Notes: a model not told the origin generated them from the sequence alone. Counted from the stretch's first letter, positions 33,947 to 43,407 are shown. The stretch is DNA of 64,000 nucleotides from Phyllobacterium myrsinacearum (GCF_014138285.1 NZ_JACGXN010000004.1:62001-126000), one strand, 5' to 3'. Made by a program: numbers and translations.

Positions 33947-34636
33947 TTGATGATGCGTTTCAAGAGAATACTTCTTTCGGCAGCTGCTCTTCTTCCATTG
34001 CTTGGAGGACATGTTCTCGCCGCCGATCTCGGTTCAGCGACTTATCCGCAAGACGTGCCGGCATTTGTACCAGTCGAACAGGCTTCGGGCTGGTACTTGC
34101 GCGGCGATGTGGCTTACAACTTCAAATCTGACGTAAAAGCCAATGTTGATTATGTCGGAGGTACCGCACCGGCCGATTATGAAATGAAGCGTGGATTTTC
34201 CCCGTTCCTCGGCGTCGGCTATCAGTTCAACGATTATCTGCGCGGAGACGTGACGGTCGGCTATAGCCAGCGGGATACAACCTATTTCGATACCACTGCC
34301 AAACTCTGGGAGGGGATGGTGAATGCCTATGTGGATCTGGGTAAATATTATGGCATTACACCCTATGTTGGCGGCGGTGTTGGAATCGCCAACGTCAATT
34401 ACGATTTCGTGGGCCCCGTCTATTCCGGGCTCACATCCAGTGACACCAACCGTTTTGCATGGGCACTCATGGCGGGTGTGGCCGTTGACGTAACCCCAAA
34501 TCTCAAACTGGATCTGGGTTATCGCTATTCAGACATCAATGGTGCGGATTTGTATAAGGCGGGCGATGTGACGGTTCGTGACAACGGAATCAAAACCCAT
34601 CAGCTTCGTGCAGGTGTACGTTTCAGCACCTGGTAG
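33947..34636 (+). CDS. Outer-membrane beta-barrel protein, Omp25/Omp31-like
   Basis: A 229-residue protein with a cleavable signal peptide (MMRFKRILLSAAALLPLL, cleavage near VLAADL). The mature part has alternating aromatic/hydrophobic strands of an eight-stranded barrel (GWYLRGDVAYNFKSD, FLGVGYQFNDYLRGDVTVGY, GITPYVGGGVGIANVNYDF) and ends in an aromatic-terminated strand (LRAGVRFSTW). This is the pattern of the major surface proteins of rhizobia and Brucella. It stands alone between converging and diverging neighbours. Confidence 0.85.
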   Translation: MMMRFKRILLSAAALLPLLGGHVLAADLGSATYPQDVPAFVPVEQASGWYLRGDVAYNFKSDVKANVDYVGGTAPADYEMKRGFSPFLGVGYQFNDYLRGDVTVGYSQRDTTYFDTTAKLWEGMVNAYVDLGKYYGITPYVGGGVGIANVNYDFVGPVYSGLTSSDTNRFAWALMAGVAVDVTPNLKLDLGYRYSDINGADLYKAGDVTVRDNGIKTHQLRAGVRFSTW

Positions 34637-34666
34637 GGATCGGCAGCTCAGGCGTATCGCGGAGTC

Positions 34667-36133
34667 TCATCCCTCCATGGGCACGGGGTCATCTGCATTG
34701 CTGCTGCCTGTGTTGGCAAGCCACAGAGACAGCACACCACACAGCACCAACAGAAAGACATTGCAGCCAAGCGCAACGCTGAAGGCGTATTGATAGCTCG
34801 CGATGTTCTGGCCTGACCCGAGTGCTGTATAGAAGATGCCGCCTATGATGGCGATGCCGAGGGCTGCTCCGACCTGAAATGTTGATATCATGAGGCCGGA
34901 GACCAATCCGGCGTGCCTCTGGTCGACTCCGCCGATGACAGCCTTGATGATGGATGGCAGCACCATGCCAAAACCGAGGCCTGCGCAGAAAAGGCCGAAA
35001 TCCATCCCCCATGCAAATCGGGGCAGACTGACGGCAATGATCACACCGCCAAAACCCAGAACCTGAAGCGCAAAACCGAGAGCGAGGGCACGGGTGCCAA
35101 GCGCTTGCATCACACGGGATGAAACCAGAGATCCCGCGAAGAATCCCCCCGCGAAAGGCAATGTTGCCAGTCCGGCTTCTAGGGCCGTCAAATGCAACCC
35201 TCCCTGAAGATAGACCGAGAAGGTCAGGTAAAAGGAGGACAACATGTAAAATGCCAGGGCGATGATGACGCCTATAACAAAAGCGCCATCCCTGAACAGG
35301 GAAAGTTCGACCAGCGGGTCGCCGCCGCGCGCGGATATCTTTGCCTCAAAACGGATGAATGCGATCAAGACGATCGGACATAGGATGAGCATGGCAAGTA
35401 TCCACATCGGCCAGCCGGTTTCCCTGCCTTCAACCAGCGGGTAGACCAGCAACCCCAACGTGAGTGACAGAAGGGCGATACCGCCAAAATCGAGTTTCTG
35501 GGCATGTGACGAGCGGGAATCACGCAGGTAGAAAACGCTGCCGATGAAAGCTGCGCACCCGATCGGCACATTGATGAGGAAAATTGCTTGCCATGTCAGC
35601 CCAAAAGGCTGCGAAGACACCAGTACCCCGCCGAGTATCTGGCCGCTGATATTGGCAAACCCGAAAGTGGCGCCGTAAAGGCCGAGAGCACGGCTCTGTT
35701 CTGCCGCCGGAAACAGCACCCGTATCGATGCCAGAATCTGTGGCGTCATCATCGTGGCGGTCAAACCCTGCAGGATTCGACCGAGAATTAGGATCGAAGG
35801 CGACCAAGCCACACTGCAAACGACCGATGCAAGGGTAAACCCTGCAACGCCGGTCATGAAAAACCGCTTGCGCCCGAACAGGTCTCCAAGCCGCCCACCG
35901 GTGATCAGGAATACGGCATAGGTGGCAGCATAGGCCGAGATGACAAATTGCACCTCGCTTGACGATGCACCAAGGCTCTCACGGATTGTGGGGAGTGCCA
36001 GATTGACAACGTTGAAGTCGAGGAAAGGCAAAAAGGCACCCGTCAGCAGGACAGCCAGGGCGAGCCACCGGCGCGGGTCGGTATCCGTTTCCTGGACGAT
36101 GTGCCCGCTTGTGATTTCCATCTGCACGTTCAT
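34667..36133 (-). CDS. MFS drug efflux transporter, DHA2 (14-helix) type
   Basis: A 488-residue protein with about 14 membrane helices. The N-terminal part has LAVLLTGAFLPFLDFNVVNLALP and GGRLGDLFGRKRFF, characteristic of the EmrB/QacA group of proton-driven exporters. AAGGAG seven bases before the ATG at 36133 defines the start, although the frame continues to 36160. It is divergent from a LysR regulator gene, a common arrangement for inducible efflux, with a palindromic candidate operator between them. Confidence 0.88.
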   Translation of the reverse strand: MNVQMEITSGHIVQETDTDPRRWLALAVLLTGAFLPFLDFNVVNLALPTIRESLGASSSEVQFVISAYAATYAVFLITGGRLGDLFGRKRFFMTGVAGFTLASVVCSVAWSPSILILGRILQGLTATMMTPQILASIRVLFPAAEQSRALGLYGATFGFANISGQILGGVLVSSQPFGLTWQAIFLINVPIGCAAFIGSVFYLRDSRSSHAQKLDFGGIALLSLTLGLLVYPLVEGRETGWPMWILAMLILCPIVLIAFIRFEAKISARGGDPLVELSLFRDGAFVIGVIIALAFYMLSSFYLTFSVYLQGGLHLTALEAGLATLPFAGGFFAGSLVSSRVMQALGTRALALGFALQVLGFGGVIIAVSLPRFAWGMDFGLFCAGLGFGMVLPSIIKAVIGGVDQRHAGLVSGLMISTFQVGAALGIAIIGGIFYTALGSGQNIASYQYAFSVALGCNVFLLVLCGVLSLWLANTGSSNADDPVPMEG

Positions 36134-36195
36134 CAATGGCTCCTTGCCCTTCGGCGGCATACAGCGATTGTAACGGTCGTAGATCTATAATAAAA

Positions 36196-36215
36196 TGATA
36201 TGTATAACTATATCA
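36196..36215. promoter_or_regulatory. Candidate LysR operator between efflux and LysR genes
   Basis: TGATAT and ATATCA form perfect 6-base arms around eight bases (GTATAACT). The site is 22 bases before the LysR start and 63 bases before the efflux start, so one bound regulator could act on both. Confidence 0.45.
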
Positions 36216-36237
36216 GTGATAACAATATGGTATTCAC

Positions 36238-37083
36238 ATGATCACCCTCGATGTTGATTCAGTTCAGGCATTTGTTCTGGTTGCGGATCTGCGCAGCTTC
36301 ACGAAAGCAGCTGAAGCGCTTGATACGTCGCAGGCTGCCGTGAGCGTAAAACTGAAGCGGCTGGAAGAGAAATTGGGGCAAAAGCTCATCGAGCGGACGC
36401 CCCGCCTTGTTCGCCTGTCTGTACAGGGTGCGGCGTTTCTCGAAGCAGGGCGCGCGTTTCTCGCCGCGCACGAGCGCGCTGTTGCAGGTCTTTCCTCACA
36501 GCCGCGCAGGCTGGCTCTTGGCATCAACGTACACGTCGCGGGCCCGGAACTGCCGGTTCTGCTGGCGCGGTTGAACGCCCATGATCCGGCCCTGTGCATG
36601 GAAGTACATGTCGACACATCCCGTGATTTGCTGGCTGCCTACGACAAGGGTTCGCTGGATGCTGTCATTGTCCGCCGTGAAGACAACCGGCGGGACGGCG
36701 AGGTCTTGTCGCAAGACCGGTTTGGCTGGTTTGCGTCGCCCGATTTCCAGCGCAGGGACCACGAGCCGCTTCGTCTCGCTTCGTTGGCATCCTCGTGCGG
36801 TGTCCGGTCGATTGCTACACGCGCTCTTGATGCGGCTGATATAGCGTGGACGGAGGTTTTCGTTGGCGGCGGCATGGCGGCAGTGGGTGCCGCGGTTTCC
36901 ATCGGGCTTGCGGTTGCTGCACTGGCCCGGCGCGTTGCTCCGATCGGGACCGTGGAGGTTGGAGAGCGGCTTGGCTTGCCACGACTTCCGGAGTTTGACA
37001 TCGTCATGCACTCGTCCTTGTCCGATGCGCGTTCTCGCGGTGCCTTGCGAACCCTTGCGACTGCTTTTCGGGATCATAGATAG
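36238..37083 (+). CDS. LysR-family transcriptional regulator
   Basis: A 281-residue regulator with the N-terminal winged helix (SFTKAAEALDTSQAAVSVKLKRLEEKLGQKLIERT, in two overlapping helices) and a substrate-binding-like effector domain. It is divergent from the DHA2 efflux gene, its likely target, and followed eight bases later by a VOC-family gene in the same direction. Confidence 0.88.
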   Translation: MITLDVDSVQAFVLVADLRSFTKAAEALDTSQAAVSVKLKRLEEKLGQKLIERTPRLVRLSVQGAAFLEAGRAFLAAHERAVAGLSSQPRRLALGINVHVAGPELPVLLARLNAHDPALCMEVHVDTSRDLLAAYDKGSLDAVIVRREDNRRDGEVLSQDRFGWFASPDFQRRDHEPLRLASLASSCGVRSIATRALDAADIAWTEVFVGGGMAAVGAAVSIGLAVAALARRVAPIGTVEVGERLGLPRLPEFDIVMHSSLSDARSRGALRTLATAFRDHR

Positions 37084-37091
37084 GAATACCG

Positions 37092-37475
37092 ATGTTCTCA
37101 CGTTTTCATCATGTCGCAATCATCTGCGGGGATTACGATCGTTCCAAGCAATTCTACGTCGAGAAGCTTGGCTATCAGATTATCGATGAAAACTGGCGGC
37201 CGGACAGCCAGTCATGGAAGTGTGATCTGAAGTCGGGCGACACCCAGATCGAGCTGTTTCACTTTCCGCAGTCCCCGGTACGTCCGTCGCGCCCGGAAGC
37301 GCGCGGGCTTCGCCATCTTGCCTTCGCCGTTACGTCGGTGGCTGATACACTGGTCTGGTTGCAGGCAAGGGATATTGAGACTGAGCCGGTCCGGATCGAT
37401 CCCTATACCAAGCGTGCCTTCACATTCTTTACCGATCCCGATGGTCTGCCCATCGAGATTTATGAGACAGGTTGA
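37092..37475 (+). CDS. VOC-family metalloprotein (YaeR/glyoxalase I-like)
   Basis: A 127-residue protein of the vicinal oxygen chelate fold with paired beta-alpha-beta repeats. The four metal ligands expected of glyoxalase-like proteins are visible: His in RFHHVAII, Glu in IELFHF, His in LRHLAFAV and Glu in IEIYE. Function could be a lyase or resistance enzyme. AGGA precedes the ATG by a few bases; it follows the LysR gene by eight bases and is probably co-transcribed. Confidence 0.8.
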   Translation: MFSRFHHVAIICGDYDRSKQFYVEKLGYQIIDENWRPDSQSWKCDLKSGDTQIELFHFPQSPVRPSRPEARGLRHLAFAVTSVADTLVWLQARDIETEPVRIDPYTKRAFTFFTDPDGLPIEIYETG

Positions 37476-37545
37476 GGAATAGGGAACCAACTGCCACCAG
37501 GGCGGTTATCCGCCTAGAATGCTTTAGACGTCCGGGGAGAATGTT

Positions 37546-38349
37546 ATGGATCTGCAACTGGCCAACAAGACAGCACTGGTTACCGGGTCAACTGCCGGAA
37601 TCGGACTGGCAATCGCCAAACGTCTGGCGGCGGAGCGTGCCCATGTTGCCATTGTCGGGCGCTCGCAATCCAAGCTGGATGAGGCGTTTGCCGCAGTGGT
37701 TGAAGCTGCTTCTCCGGACGCTAAATCCGGTGTCCGTGCCATCCTCGCCGATGCGGGTACAGCTGAAGGTGCGGCGGTGCTCGCGGCCGAGATCCCCACG
37801 GTCGACATTCTGATCAATAATCTCGGCATCTATGAGTCCAAACCCTTTGCCGACATTTCCGACGCGGACTGGCGCAGGTTCTTCGAAATTAATGTGCTCG
37901 GTGGCGCACGTCTGGCCCGCCAGTATTTTCCCGGTATGCTGGAAAGAAACTGGGGACGGATTATCTTCGTTGCCAGTGACTCCGCGCTCGTCATCCCGCC
38001 GGATATGATCCACTACGGAATGACCAAGACCGCGCAGCTTGCGATATCGCGTGGCCTTGCCGGATTGACCAAGGGCACAAAAGTCACCGTCAATTCGATC
38101 CTGCCCGGCAGCACGCGCTCGGAGGGTATTGTCGACTTTCTGAAGAGTGTTGTCAGCAATCCCGATGCTTCGCCTGAAGATATGGAAGCCGAGTTTTTCC
38201 AGAAAGAGCGCCCGACGTCGTTGATTCAGCGGATGATCGAGCCTGAAGAGATTGCCAATCTCGCCGCCTATGTGGCCAGTCCGCTTTCGGCCGCCACAAA
38301 CGGAGCGGCTTTGCGGGTGGATGGGGGAATTACACCGACAATCGCCTAG
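37546..38349 (+). CDS. Short-chain dehydrogenase/reductase
   Basis: A 267-residue classical SDR. Cofactor motif TGSTAGIG (about 14-21), NNLG in place of NNAG, Ser in VASDSAL and the YGMTK active-site pair are present. The C-terminus ends GAALRVDGGITPTIA. GGGGAG seven bases before the ATG gives a strong start. Its last four bases overlap the converging LysR gene. Substrate unknown. Confidence 0.85.
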   Translation: MDLQLANKTALVTGSTAGIGLAIAKRLAAERAHVAIVGRSQSKLDEAFAAVVEAASPDAKSGVRAILADAGTAEGAAVLAAEIPTVDILINNLGIYESKPFADISDADWRRFFEINVLGGARLARQYFPGMLERNWGRIIFVASDSALVIPPDMIHYGMTKTAQLAISRGLAGLTKGTKVTVNSILPGSTRSEGIVDFLKSVVSNPDASPEDMEAEFFQKERPTSLIQRMIEPEEIANLAAYVASPLSAATNGAALRVDGGITPTIA

Positions 38350-39230
38350 GCCGTAAACTCTCGCGATATCCAATCTATGAAGACGCGGACGCGCGGAGAG
38401 AGCTGTCTGTTGCGTGGATAAAGCAGGGATACAGGCGTGGGTGAGAGTGGAAAGTCCGGGAGAATCTGGATGAGCGTACCCGCTGCAAGGTCAGCTTCGG
38501 CGTGGTAGCGCGGAATCTGGATAAGTCCGAGGCCCAACCGTGCAGCAGTGGCAAAGCTCTCCGCAGCATTCACCCAGACAGGCGCCGGCAATGTGATGAA
38601 GCGGACGCTGCCGTTCACGATGAACTCGAGCGGCAGAACTCCGCCTGTCGCCGTCGAGCGAAAGCCGACCATCTGGTGTCCGGCAAGTCTATCCGGATGC
38701 TCCGGCATGCCGAACCTCTCGATGTAACCGGGAGAGGCCAGCGTTATCTCTTCCAGCATCCCCACGCGCTTTGCGATCATGTCGCTGTCGGAGAGATCAC
38801 CGACGCGCAGCACGCAATCGACACCCTCACGCACAAGGTCAACGAGCCTGTCGCCCTCGCTCATGTAGAACTGAATTTCGGGATAGGTCCGCAGGAATGC
38901 CGGTAATCCGGGCAGAAGAAAGTGCCGCGCCAGCGTTCCGTGCACGTCTACCCGCAGCGGACCTTTTGGTTTCGCCCCGGCAAACGCGCCTTCGGCATCC
39001 TCAATGTCAGCCAGAATCGCCAGGCAGCGCTGGTAATAGGCCTCGCCGTCCAGCGTTGGGCTCACGTGCCGGGTGGTCCGTTGCAACAGGCCGATGCCAA
39101 GGCGCGCCTCCAACTGCTGAACTGCGTTGGTCACGGTCGAGCGCGGCAATCCGACATCCTCTGCCGCCAGTGTGAAACTGCGGCGTTCGACGACACGGGC
39201 GAAAACCCGCATGGCATCCAATGTGTCCAT
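38346..39230 (-). CDS. LysR-family transcriptional regulator
   Basis: A regulator of about 294 residues of the CrgA/AaeR-like group: DAMRVFARVVERRSFTLAAE, then LPRSTVTNAVQQLEARLG. An upstream ATG at 39239 adds three residues; the ATG at 39230 is the usual family start. It is divergent from the FabG-like SDR gene, which is its likely target along with the SDR that follows. Confidence 0.85.
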   Translation of the reverse strand: MDTLDAMRVFARVVERRSFTLAAEDVGLPRSTVTNAVQQLEARLGIGLLQRTTRHVSPTLDGEAYYQRCLAILADIEDAEGAFAGAKPKGPLRVDVHGTLARHFLLPGLPAFLRTYPEIQFYMSEGDRLVDLVREGVDCVLRVGDLSDSDMIAKRVGMLEEITLASPGYIERFGMPEHPDRLAGHQMVGFRSTATGGVLPLEFIVNGSVRFITLPAPVWVNAAESFATAARLGLGLIQIPRYHAEADLAAGTLIQILPDFPLSPTPVSLLYPRNRQLSPRVRVFIDWISREFTA

Positions 39231-39270
39231 TATTCTCATTTCTCGAATAGTGATGCCAATTATCGCATGA

Positions 39271-39286
39271 TTATCCCAAGAGATAA
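39271..39286. promoter_or_regulatory. Candidate LysR site in the LysR-SDR divergent spacer
   Basis: TTATC and GATAA form 5-base arms around CCAAGA, 41 bases upstream of the LysR ATG at 39230 and 58 bases upstream of the SDR start. Short arms make this weak evidence. Confidence 0.25.
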
Positions 39287-39343
39287 ATGGAGCATGGTGC
39301 CTTCATCAACAGCGCTGCGGCGCAGACATGAAGGAGAAAGACC

Positions 39344-40084
39344 ATGACACAAGTTAAAAAGAAGATCGCAATTGTGACCGGCGCGTCCCGCGGTATCGGT
39401 GCAGCCATTGCCGGGCGCCTGGCTTCGGACGGTTTCACCGTCGTCATCAATTATTCCGGAGACGCTGCACCGGCTGAAGAACTGGCCCGTGAGATCGAAG
39501 AGACGGGCGGTACCGCTTTGACCGCCAAGGCTGACGTCAGTGATGCACAGGCAGTAGCCCGCATGTTCGATGCGGCGGAAACTGCATTCGGTGGTGTCGA
39601 CGTGCTCGTCAACAATGCCGGAATTCTCAAGACGCTTCCATTGGCCGAAACCAGTGACGAGGAGTATGACCGTCATTTTGGCATCAACGTCAAGGGAACG
39701 TTCAACACCTTGCGCGAAGCCGCCAAACGCCTGAACGATGGGGGGCGGATTGTCAATTTCTCCAGCACCACCCTTGCACTGAACATGCCGGGTTATGCGG
39801 TTTATAACGGCACCAAAGCGGCTGTCGAGGCGTTCACACACGTCTTTGCCAAGGAACTGCGCGGCCGCAACATTACGGTCAATGCAGTGGCTCCTGGTCC
39901 AATTGCCACGGACCTTTTCCTCAACGGCAAGAGCGACGAGCTTGTCGCCCAATTTGCCAAGATGCCGCCGCTCGAGCGGCTGGGCCAGCCCGACGATATC
40001 GCCAGCGTGGTTTCCTTCCTTGTCGGCCCTGACGCTGGCTGGATCAACGGCCAGATCGTTCGCGCCAATGGCGGTGTCGCCTGA
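39344..40084 (+). CDS. Short-chain dehydrogenase/reductase, FabG-like
   Basis: A 246-residue classical SDR with TGASRGIG (about 13-20), NNAGIL, Ser in VNFSSTT and YNGTK, ending GQIVRANGGVA. Such enzymes often reduce 3-oxo-acyl or xenobiotic carbonyls with NADPH. AAGGAG precedes the ATG. It is the first gene of a likely pair with the SDR 49 bases downstream. Confidence 0.85.
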   Translation: MTQVKKKIAIVTGASRGIGAAIAGRLASDGFTVVINYSGDAAPAEELAREIEETGGTALTAKADVSDAQAVARMFDAAETAFGGVDVLVNNAGILKTLPLAETSDEEYDRHFGINVKGTFNTLREAAKRLNDGGRIVNFSSTTLALNMPGYAVYNGTKAAVEAFTHVFAKELRGRNITVNAVAPGPIATDLFLNGKSDELVAQFAKMPPLERLGQPDDIASVVSFLVGPDAGWINGQIVRANGGVA

Positions 40085-40133
40085 TGAACCTCTTCCAACA
40101 CTCAACAATCAAGAAACCAGAAGGACTATTATC

Positions 40134-41039
40134 ATGAGCAAGCAAGTTATTGTTGTCACCGGCGCTTCCAGCGGTTTCGGCGCTCTTACGGCACGCGCTC
40201 TGGCACAGGCAGGCCATACGGTTTACGCCGGAATGCGGGCGACAGAAGGGCGTAACGCACCACAGGTCGCCGATGCGGCCGCCTTTGCGGCCGAGCATCG
40301 CGTCGATCTCCGATCGGTGGAACTGGATGTTGCTTCTGACGCTTCCGTGGAAGCGGGAATCGCAAAGATCATCGCTGATGCGGGACGTCTCGATGTGATC
40401 ATGCACAATGCCGGCCATATGTCGTTCGGTCCCGCTGAAGCCTTCACACCGGAACAGTTCGCCGAACTTTATGATGTCAACGTGCTGTCGACACAGCGGG
40501 TCAATCGTGCTGCGCTTCCCTATCTGCGCAAACAGGGCAAGGGGCTCGTCGTCTGGGTTTCTTCATCCAGTACGAGGGGCGGCACGCCGCCGTATCTGTC
40601 GCCCTATTTTGCCGCCAAGGCAGCAATGGATTCACTCGCTGTATCCTACGCTGCAGAACTTACCCGCTGGGGCATCGAAACGGCGATCATCGTCCCGGGT
40701 GCTTTCACGAAGGGCACCAATCACTTTGCCCATTCGGGATCGCCCGCCGACAAGGAGCGTGCTGCAGAATACAACGAAGGACCTTATGCTGGTGTGCCGG
40801 AGAAAGCCCTACAGGGTCTCGCCGCTCTGGAGCCCGCCGATGCGGACGCGGGTGCTGTCGCCACGGCCATTGTCGATGTGGTTGCCATGCCGTTCGGAAC
40901 CCGTCCATTCCGCACCCATATCGATCCCTCGCAGGATGGCGCGGAAATCGTCAACGGTGTTGCGGACCGCGTCCGTGCCGAAATGTTCAGGCGCATTGGC
41001 CTTGAAGACCTGCTGAAGCCGGCCAAAGCCAGCGCATAG
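40134..41039 (+). CDS. Short-chain dehydrogenase/reductase
   Basis: A 301-residue SDR with TGASSGFG (about 9-16), HNAGH replacing NNAG, VSSSSTRG and YFAAK. The open frame extends 113 codons upstream into the previous gene, but AAGGA before the ATG at 40134 and the family start fix the gene. The long C-terminal part resembles SDRs acting on larger substrates. Likely co-transcribed with the FabG-like gene before it and the small membrane protein after it. Confidence 0.85.
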   Translation: MSKQVIVVTGASSGFGALTARALAQAGHTVYAGMRATEGRNAPQVADAAAFAAEHRVDLRSVELDVASDASVEAGIAKIIADAGRLDVIMHNAGHMSFGPAEAFTPEQFAELYDVNVLSTQRVNRAALPYLRKQGKGLVVWVSSSSTRGGTPPYLSPYFAAKAAMDSLAVSYAAELTRWGIETAIIVPGAFTKGTNHFAHSGSPADKERAAEYNEGPYAGVPEKALQGLAALEPADADAGAVATAIVDVVAMPFGTRPFRTHIDPSQDGAEIVNGVADRVRAEMFRRIGLEDLLKPAKASA

Positions 41040-41062
41040 CGCAATCCACCCCAACAGCCAGC

Positions 41063-41524
41063 ATGTTGCGGCTGGCTGCTGCCGTCACCGCAGCAATTGC
41101 CGCTACCGCCGCCGCCAGCGTTGGCTGGCCTGTCTGGGTTATGTTTATGGGGTGGGTCGCATTTTTCACCCGGGGTGTCTCAGCAAAGGACGCACTGTTC
41201 AGCTACCTTTGTCTCGTGATCGGCGTTGCCTTCGGCATGAGCGCCGCCCTCGGAGTGGGCACATTGTTGCCGCTCATCGGTCCGCTCGCCTTTGGCCCAG
41301 TGGTCTTCGTCGTTGCCATCATTGTCCTGTCGCTTCGTGCGGTGCCACACCTCAACAATGTACCGAGCTATTTCCTCGGGCTGATCACCTTCTTTGCGGC
41401 GCACCTTGAGCCGGGCTTTCTTGCGTTTTCCGAGCTGGCGGCAGTCAGCGGGTTGGGCAGTTTTGCCGCGTGGCTGGCCCATACATGGCAAAAAAAGATC
41501 GTGCGGCGTTCGAAAGCTGTTTAG
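41063..41524 (+). CDS. DUF1097-family small membrane protein
   Basis: A 153-residue protein with about five membrane helices and little else; the pattern (GWPVWVMFMGWVAFFTRG, then FLGLITFFAAH) is that of the DUF1097/YcdZ family. Function unknown. It starts 23 bases after the SDR stop and is probably the last gene of that operon. Confidence 0.7.
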   Translation: MLRLAAAVTAAIAATAAASVGWPVWVMFMGWVAFFTRGVSAKDALFSYLCLVIGVAFGMSAALGVGTLLPLIGPLAFGPVVFVVAIIVLSLRAVPHLNNVPSYFLGLITFFAAHLEPGFLAFSELAAVSGLGSFAAWLAHTWQKKIVRRSKAV

Positions 41525-41658
41525 GTCGCCTGAACGCTGGTCTACAGCTTGTCCTGTGTGGAATTAGGTTATGTCTGGAGCAATCTTGCCTATATGGGTT
41601 GAACTGGGGCAAACCATGCGGCACAGAGTGGGAAATCATCAAAAACCAAAGGGCGGAC

Positions 41659-43407
41659 GTGCATCACGAAGTTTCCTTAATAGCCACAGTGGCAGTCAGT
41701 TTTGTTTTTGCAGCCGTATTCGGATATCTCGCGGACCGTCTGCGGCTGCCGCCGCTGGTCGGTTATCTCGTTGCCGGGATACTGATGGGCCCCTTTACGC
41801 CGGGGTTCATTGCCGACGGTGCTCTTGCCGGTCAGCTTGCGGAAATGGGCGTTATTCTTCTGATGTTTGGTGTTGGACTGCATTTCTCGGCTTCTGAATT
41901 GCTGGCCGTTCGAGGGGTTGCGGTTCCGGGCGCTATTGCCCAGATCGTGCTTGCCACACTGCTTGGTGTCGGGCTGAGCGCGCTGTGGGGCTGGGGAATC
42001 GGTGCCGGGCTGGTGCTTGGCCTCAGTCTGTCGGTAGCTAGCACCGTTGTTTTGCTCAAGGCGCTGGAAGAACGCAATCTGGTGAATTCCGCAAATGGAC
42101 GCGTGGCGGTCGGTTGGCTGATCGTTGAAGACCTCGCGATGGTTCTGGCGCTCGTGCTGCTGCCAGCGTTGGCAGAAATTCTCGGCGCGCATGCCACTGG
42201 CACAGCGGGACAGGCCGCGGCCGGGATGCCGCTTGCACTGACGATTGCGATAACCCTGCTCAAGGTCGGGGCTTTCGCCGTGATGGCAATCTTCCTTGGG
42301 CCGAAAGTGGTGCCTTGGCTTCTCACTTTGGTGGCGCGCACCGGTTCAACCGAGCTCTTCACCCTTTCGGTTCTGGCGATAGCGCTGGGTATTGCCTTCG
42401 GGGCCACGGAAATATTCGGGGTTTCGTTTGCTCTCGGTGCTTTTTTTGCTGGTGTCGTGATGAGCGAGTCGAACCTTAGCCATAGGGCGGCGGCCGATTC
42501 GCTACCGTTGCAGAATGCATTCTCCGTCCTGTTTTTCATATCGGTCGGCATGCTGTTTGATCCGTCCATTCTCGTTCGGGAACCCATGGCCGTGATGGCG
42601 GCTCTTGCGCTCATCATCTTTGGCAAATCCCTGATTGCATTTTGCATCGTGCTTTTGCTGCGTTTCCCGGTCGGCATGGGATTGACCGTGGCGGCGAGCC
42701 TCGCGCAGATCGGGGAGTTCTCGTTCATTCTCGCTGGTCTCGGTGTTTCGCTGGGCCTCCTGCCACGCGAAGGTCAGGACATTATCCTGGCGGGAGCGAT
42801 CCTCTCCATCACCATCAATCCACTTGTGTTCTTCGCAGCCGAGATTGGGGAAAAGGCATTCCATCGCAAGTGGCCTGCATTCTTTGCAAGTTATGGTGCG
42901 AAGAGGCAGGGAGCACTTGCTCGCGAGCTTGGCGATATCCGGGCCATCAGCGATGAGAGGAACCGTCAACATCAGCTTAAAATGCAGCAGTTGATCGACA
43001 CCTTCCCGTTGTTTGCACAGGTGGATGAACATGCACAGGAGGAGCTTTTGTTGCTGTTCAAACCCAAATCGGCATCTCCGGGCGAGCGAATCATACGGAT
43101 CGGAGATCGTGGTGACGGCATGTATTTCATTGCCTCCGGGGCAGTGGAGGTCCAGCTTGATGATGAACCGGTGCGTCTGGAGCCCGGAGCATTCTTCGGC
43201 GAAATGGCATTGTTGAGTGGTGGCCGCCGGACGGCCGACGTTGTCGCCATCGATTTTTGCGATTTTCTCATTCTTGACCGTCGTGATTTCAACGTCTTCA
43301 TGTCACGGCATCCGGCGTTGCGTACGGCAGTCAGCAACATGGCGCGGGAAAGGGCGGAAATGAACACCTTGCGGCGAAATCCGGACCAGACATCCGGTGC
43401 AGCGTAA
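41659..43407 (+). CDS. CPA2-type cation:proton antiporter with C-terminal cyclic nucleotide-binding domain
   Basis: About 582 residues. The first 390 form a KefB/YbaL-like antiporter domain of about 12 helices (LRLPPLVGYLVAGILMGPF, LLMFGVGLHFS, LAQIGEFSFIL). After a linker (about 415-445) comes a cNMP-binding domain: FPLFAQVDEHAQEELLLLF, then GERIIRIGDRGDGMYFI and the cassette FFGEMALLSGGRRTADV with Gly-Glu and Arg-Thr-Ala. The usual TrkA-N/RCK domain is absent. The frame opens at 41470 inside the DUF1097 gene; the GTG at 41659 (VHHEVSLIATVAVSF) with AAAGGG upstream is the family start. cAMP may gate K+ or Na+ exchange. Confidence 0.85.
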   Translation: MHHEVSLIATVAVSFVFAAVFGYLADRLRLPPLVGYLVAGILMGPFTPGFIADGALAGQLAEMGVILLMFGVGLHFSASELLAVRGVAVPGAIAQIVLATLLGVGLSALWGWGIGAGLVLGLSLSVASTVVLLKALEERNLVNSANGRVAVGWLIVEDLAMVLALVLLPALAEILGAHATGTAGQAAAGMPLALTIAITLLKVGAFAVMAIFLGPKVVPWLLTLVARTGSTELFTLSVLAIALGIAFGATEIFGVSFALGAFFAGVVMSESNLSHRAAADSLPLQNAFSVLFFISVGMLFDPSILVREPMAVMAALALIIFGKSLIAFCIVLLLRFPVGMGLTVAASLAQIGEFSFILAGLGVSLGLLPREGQDIILAGAILSITINPLVFFAAEIGEKAFHRKWPAFFASYGAKRQGALARELGDIRAISDERNRQHQLKMQQLIDTFPLFAQVDEHAQEELLLLFKPKSASPGERIIRIGDRGDGMYFIASGAVEVQLDDEPVRLEPGAFFGEMALLSGGRRTADVVAIDFCDFLILDRRDFNVFMSRHPALRTAVSNMARERAEMNTLRRNPDQTSGAA

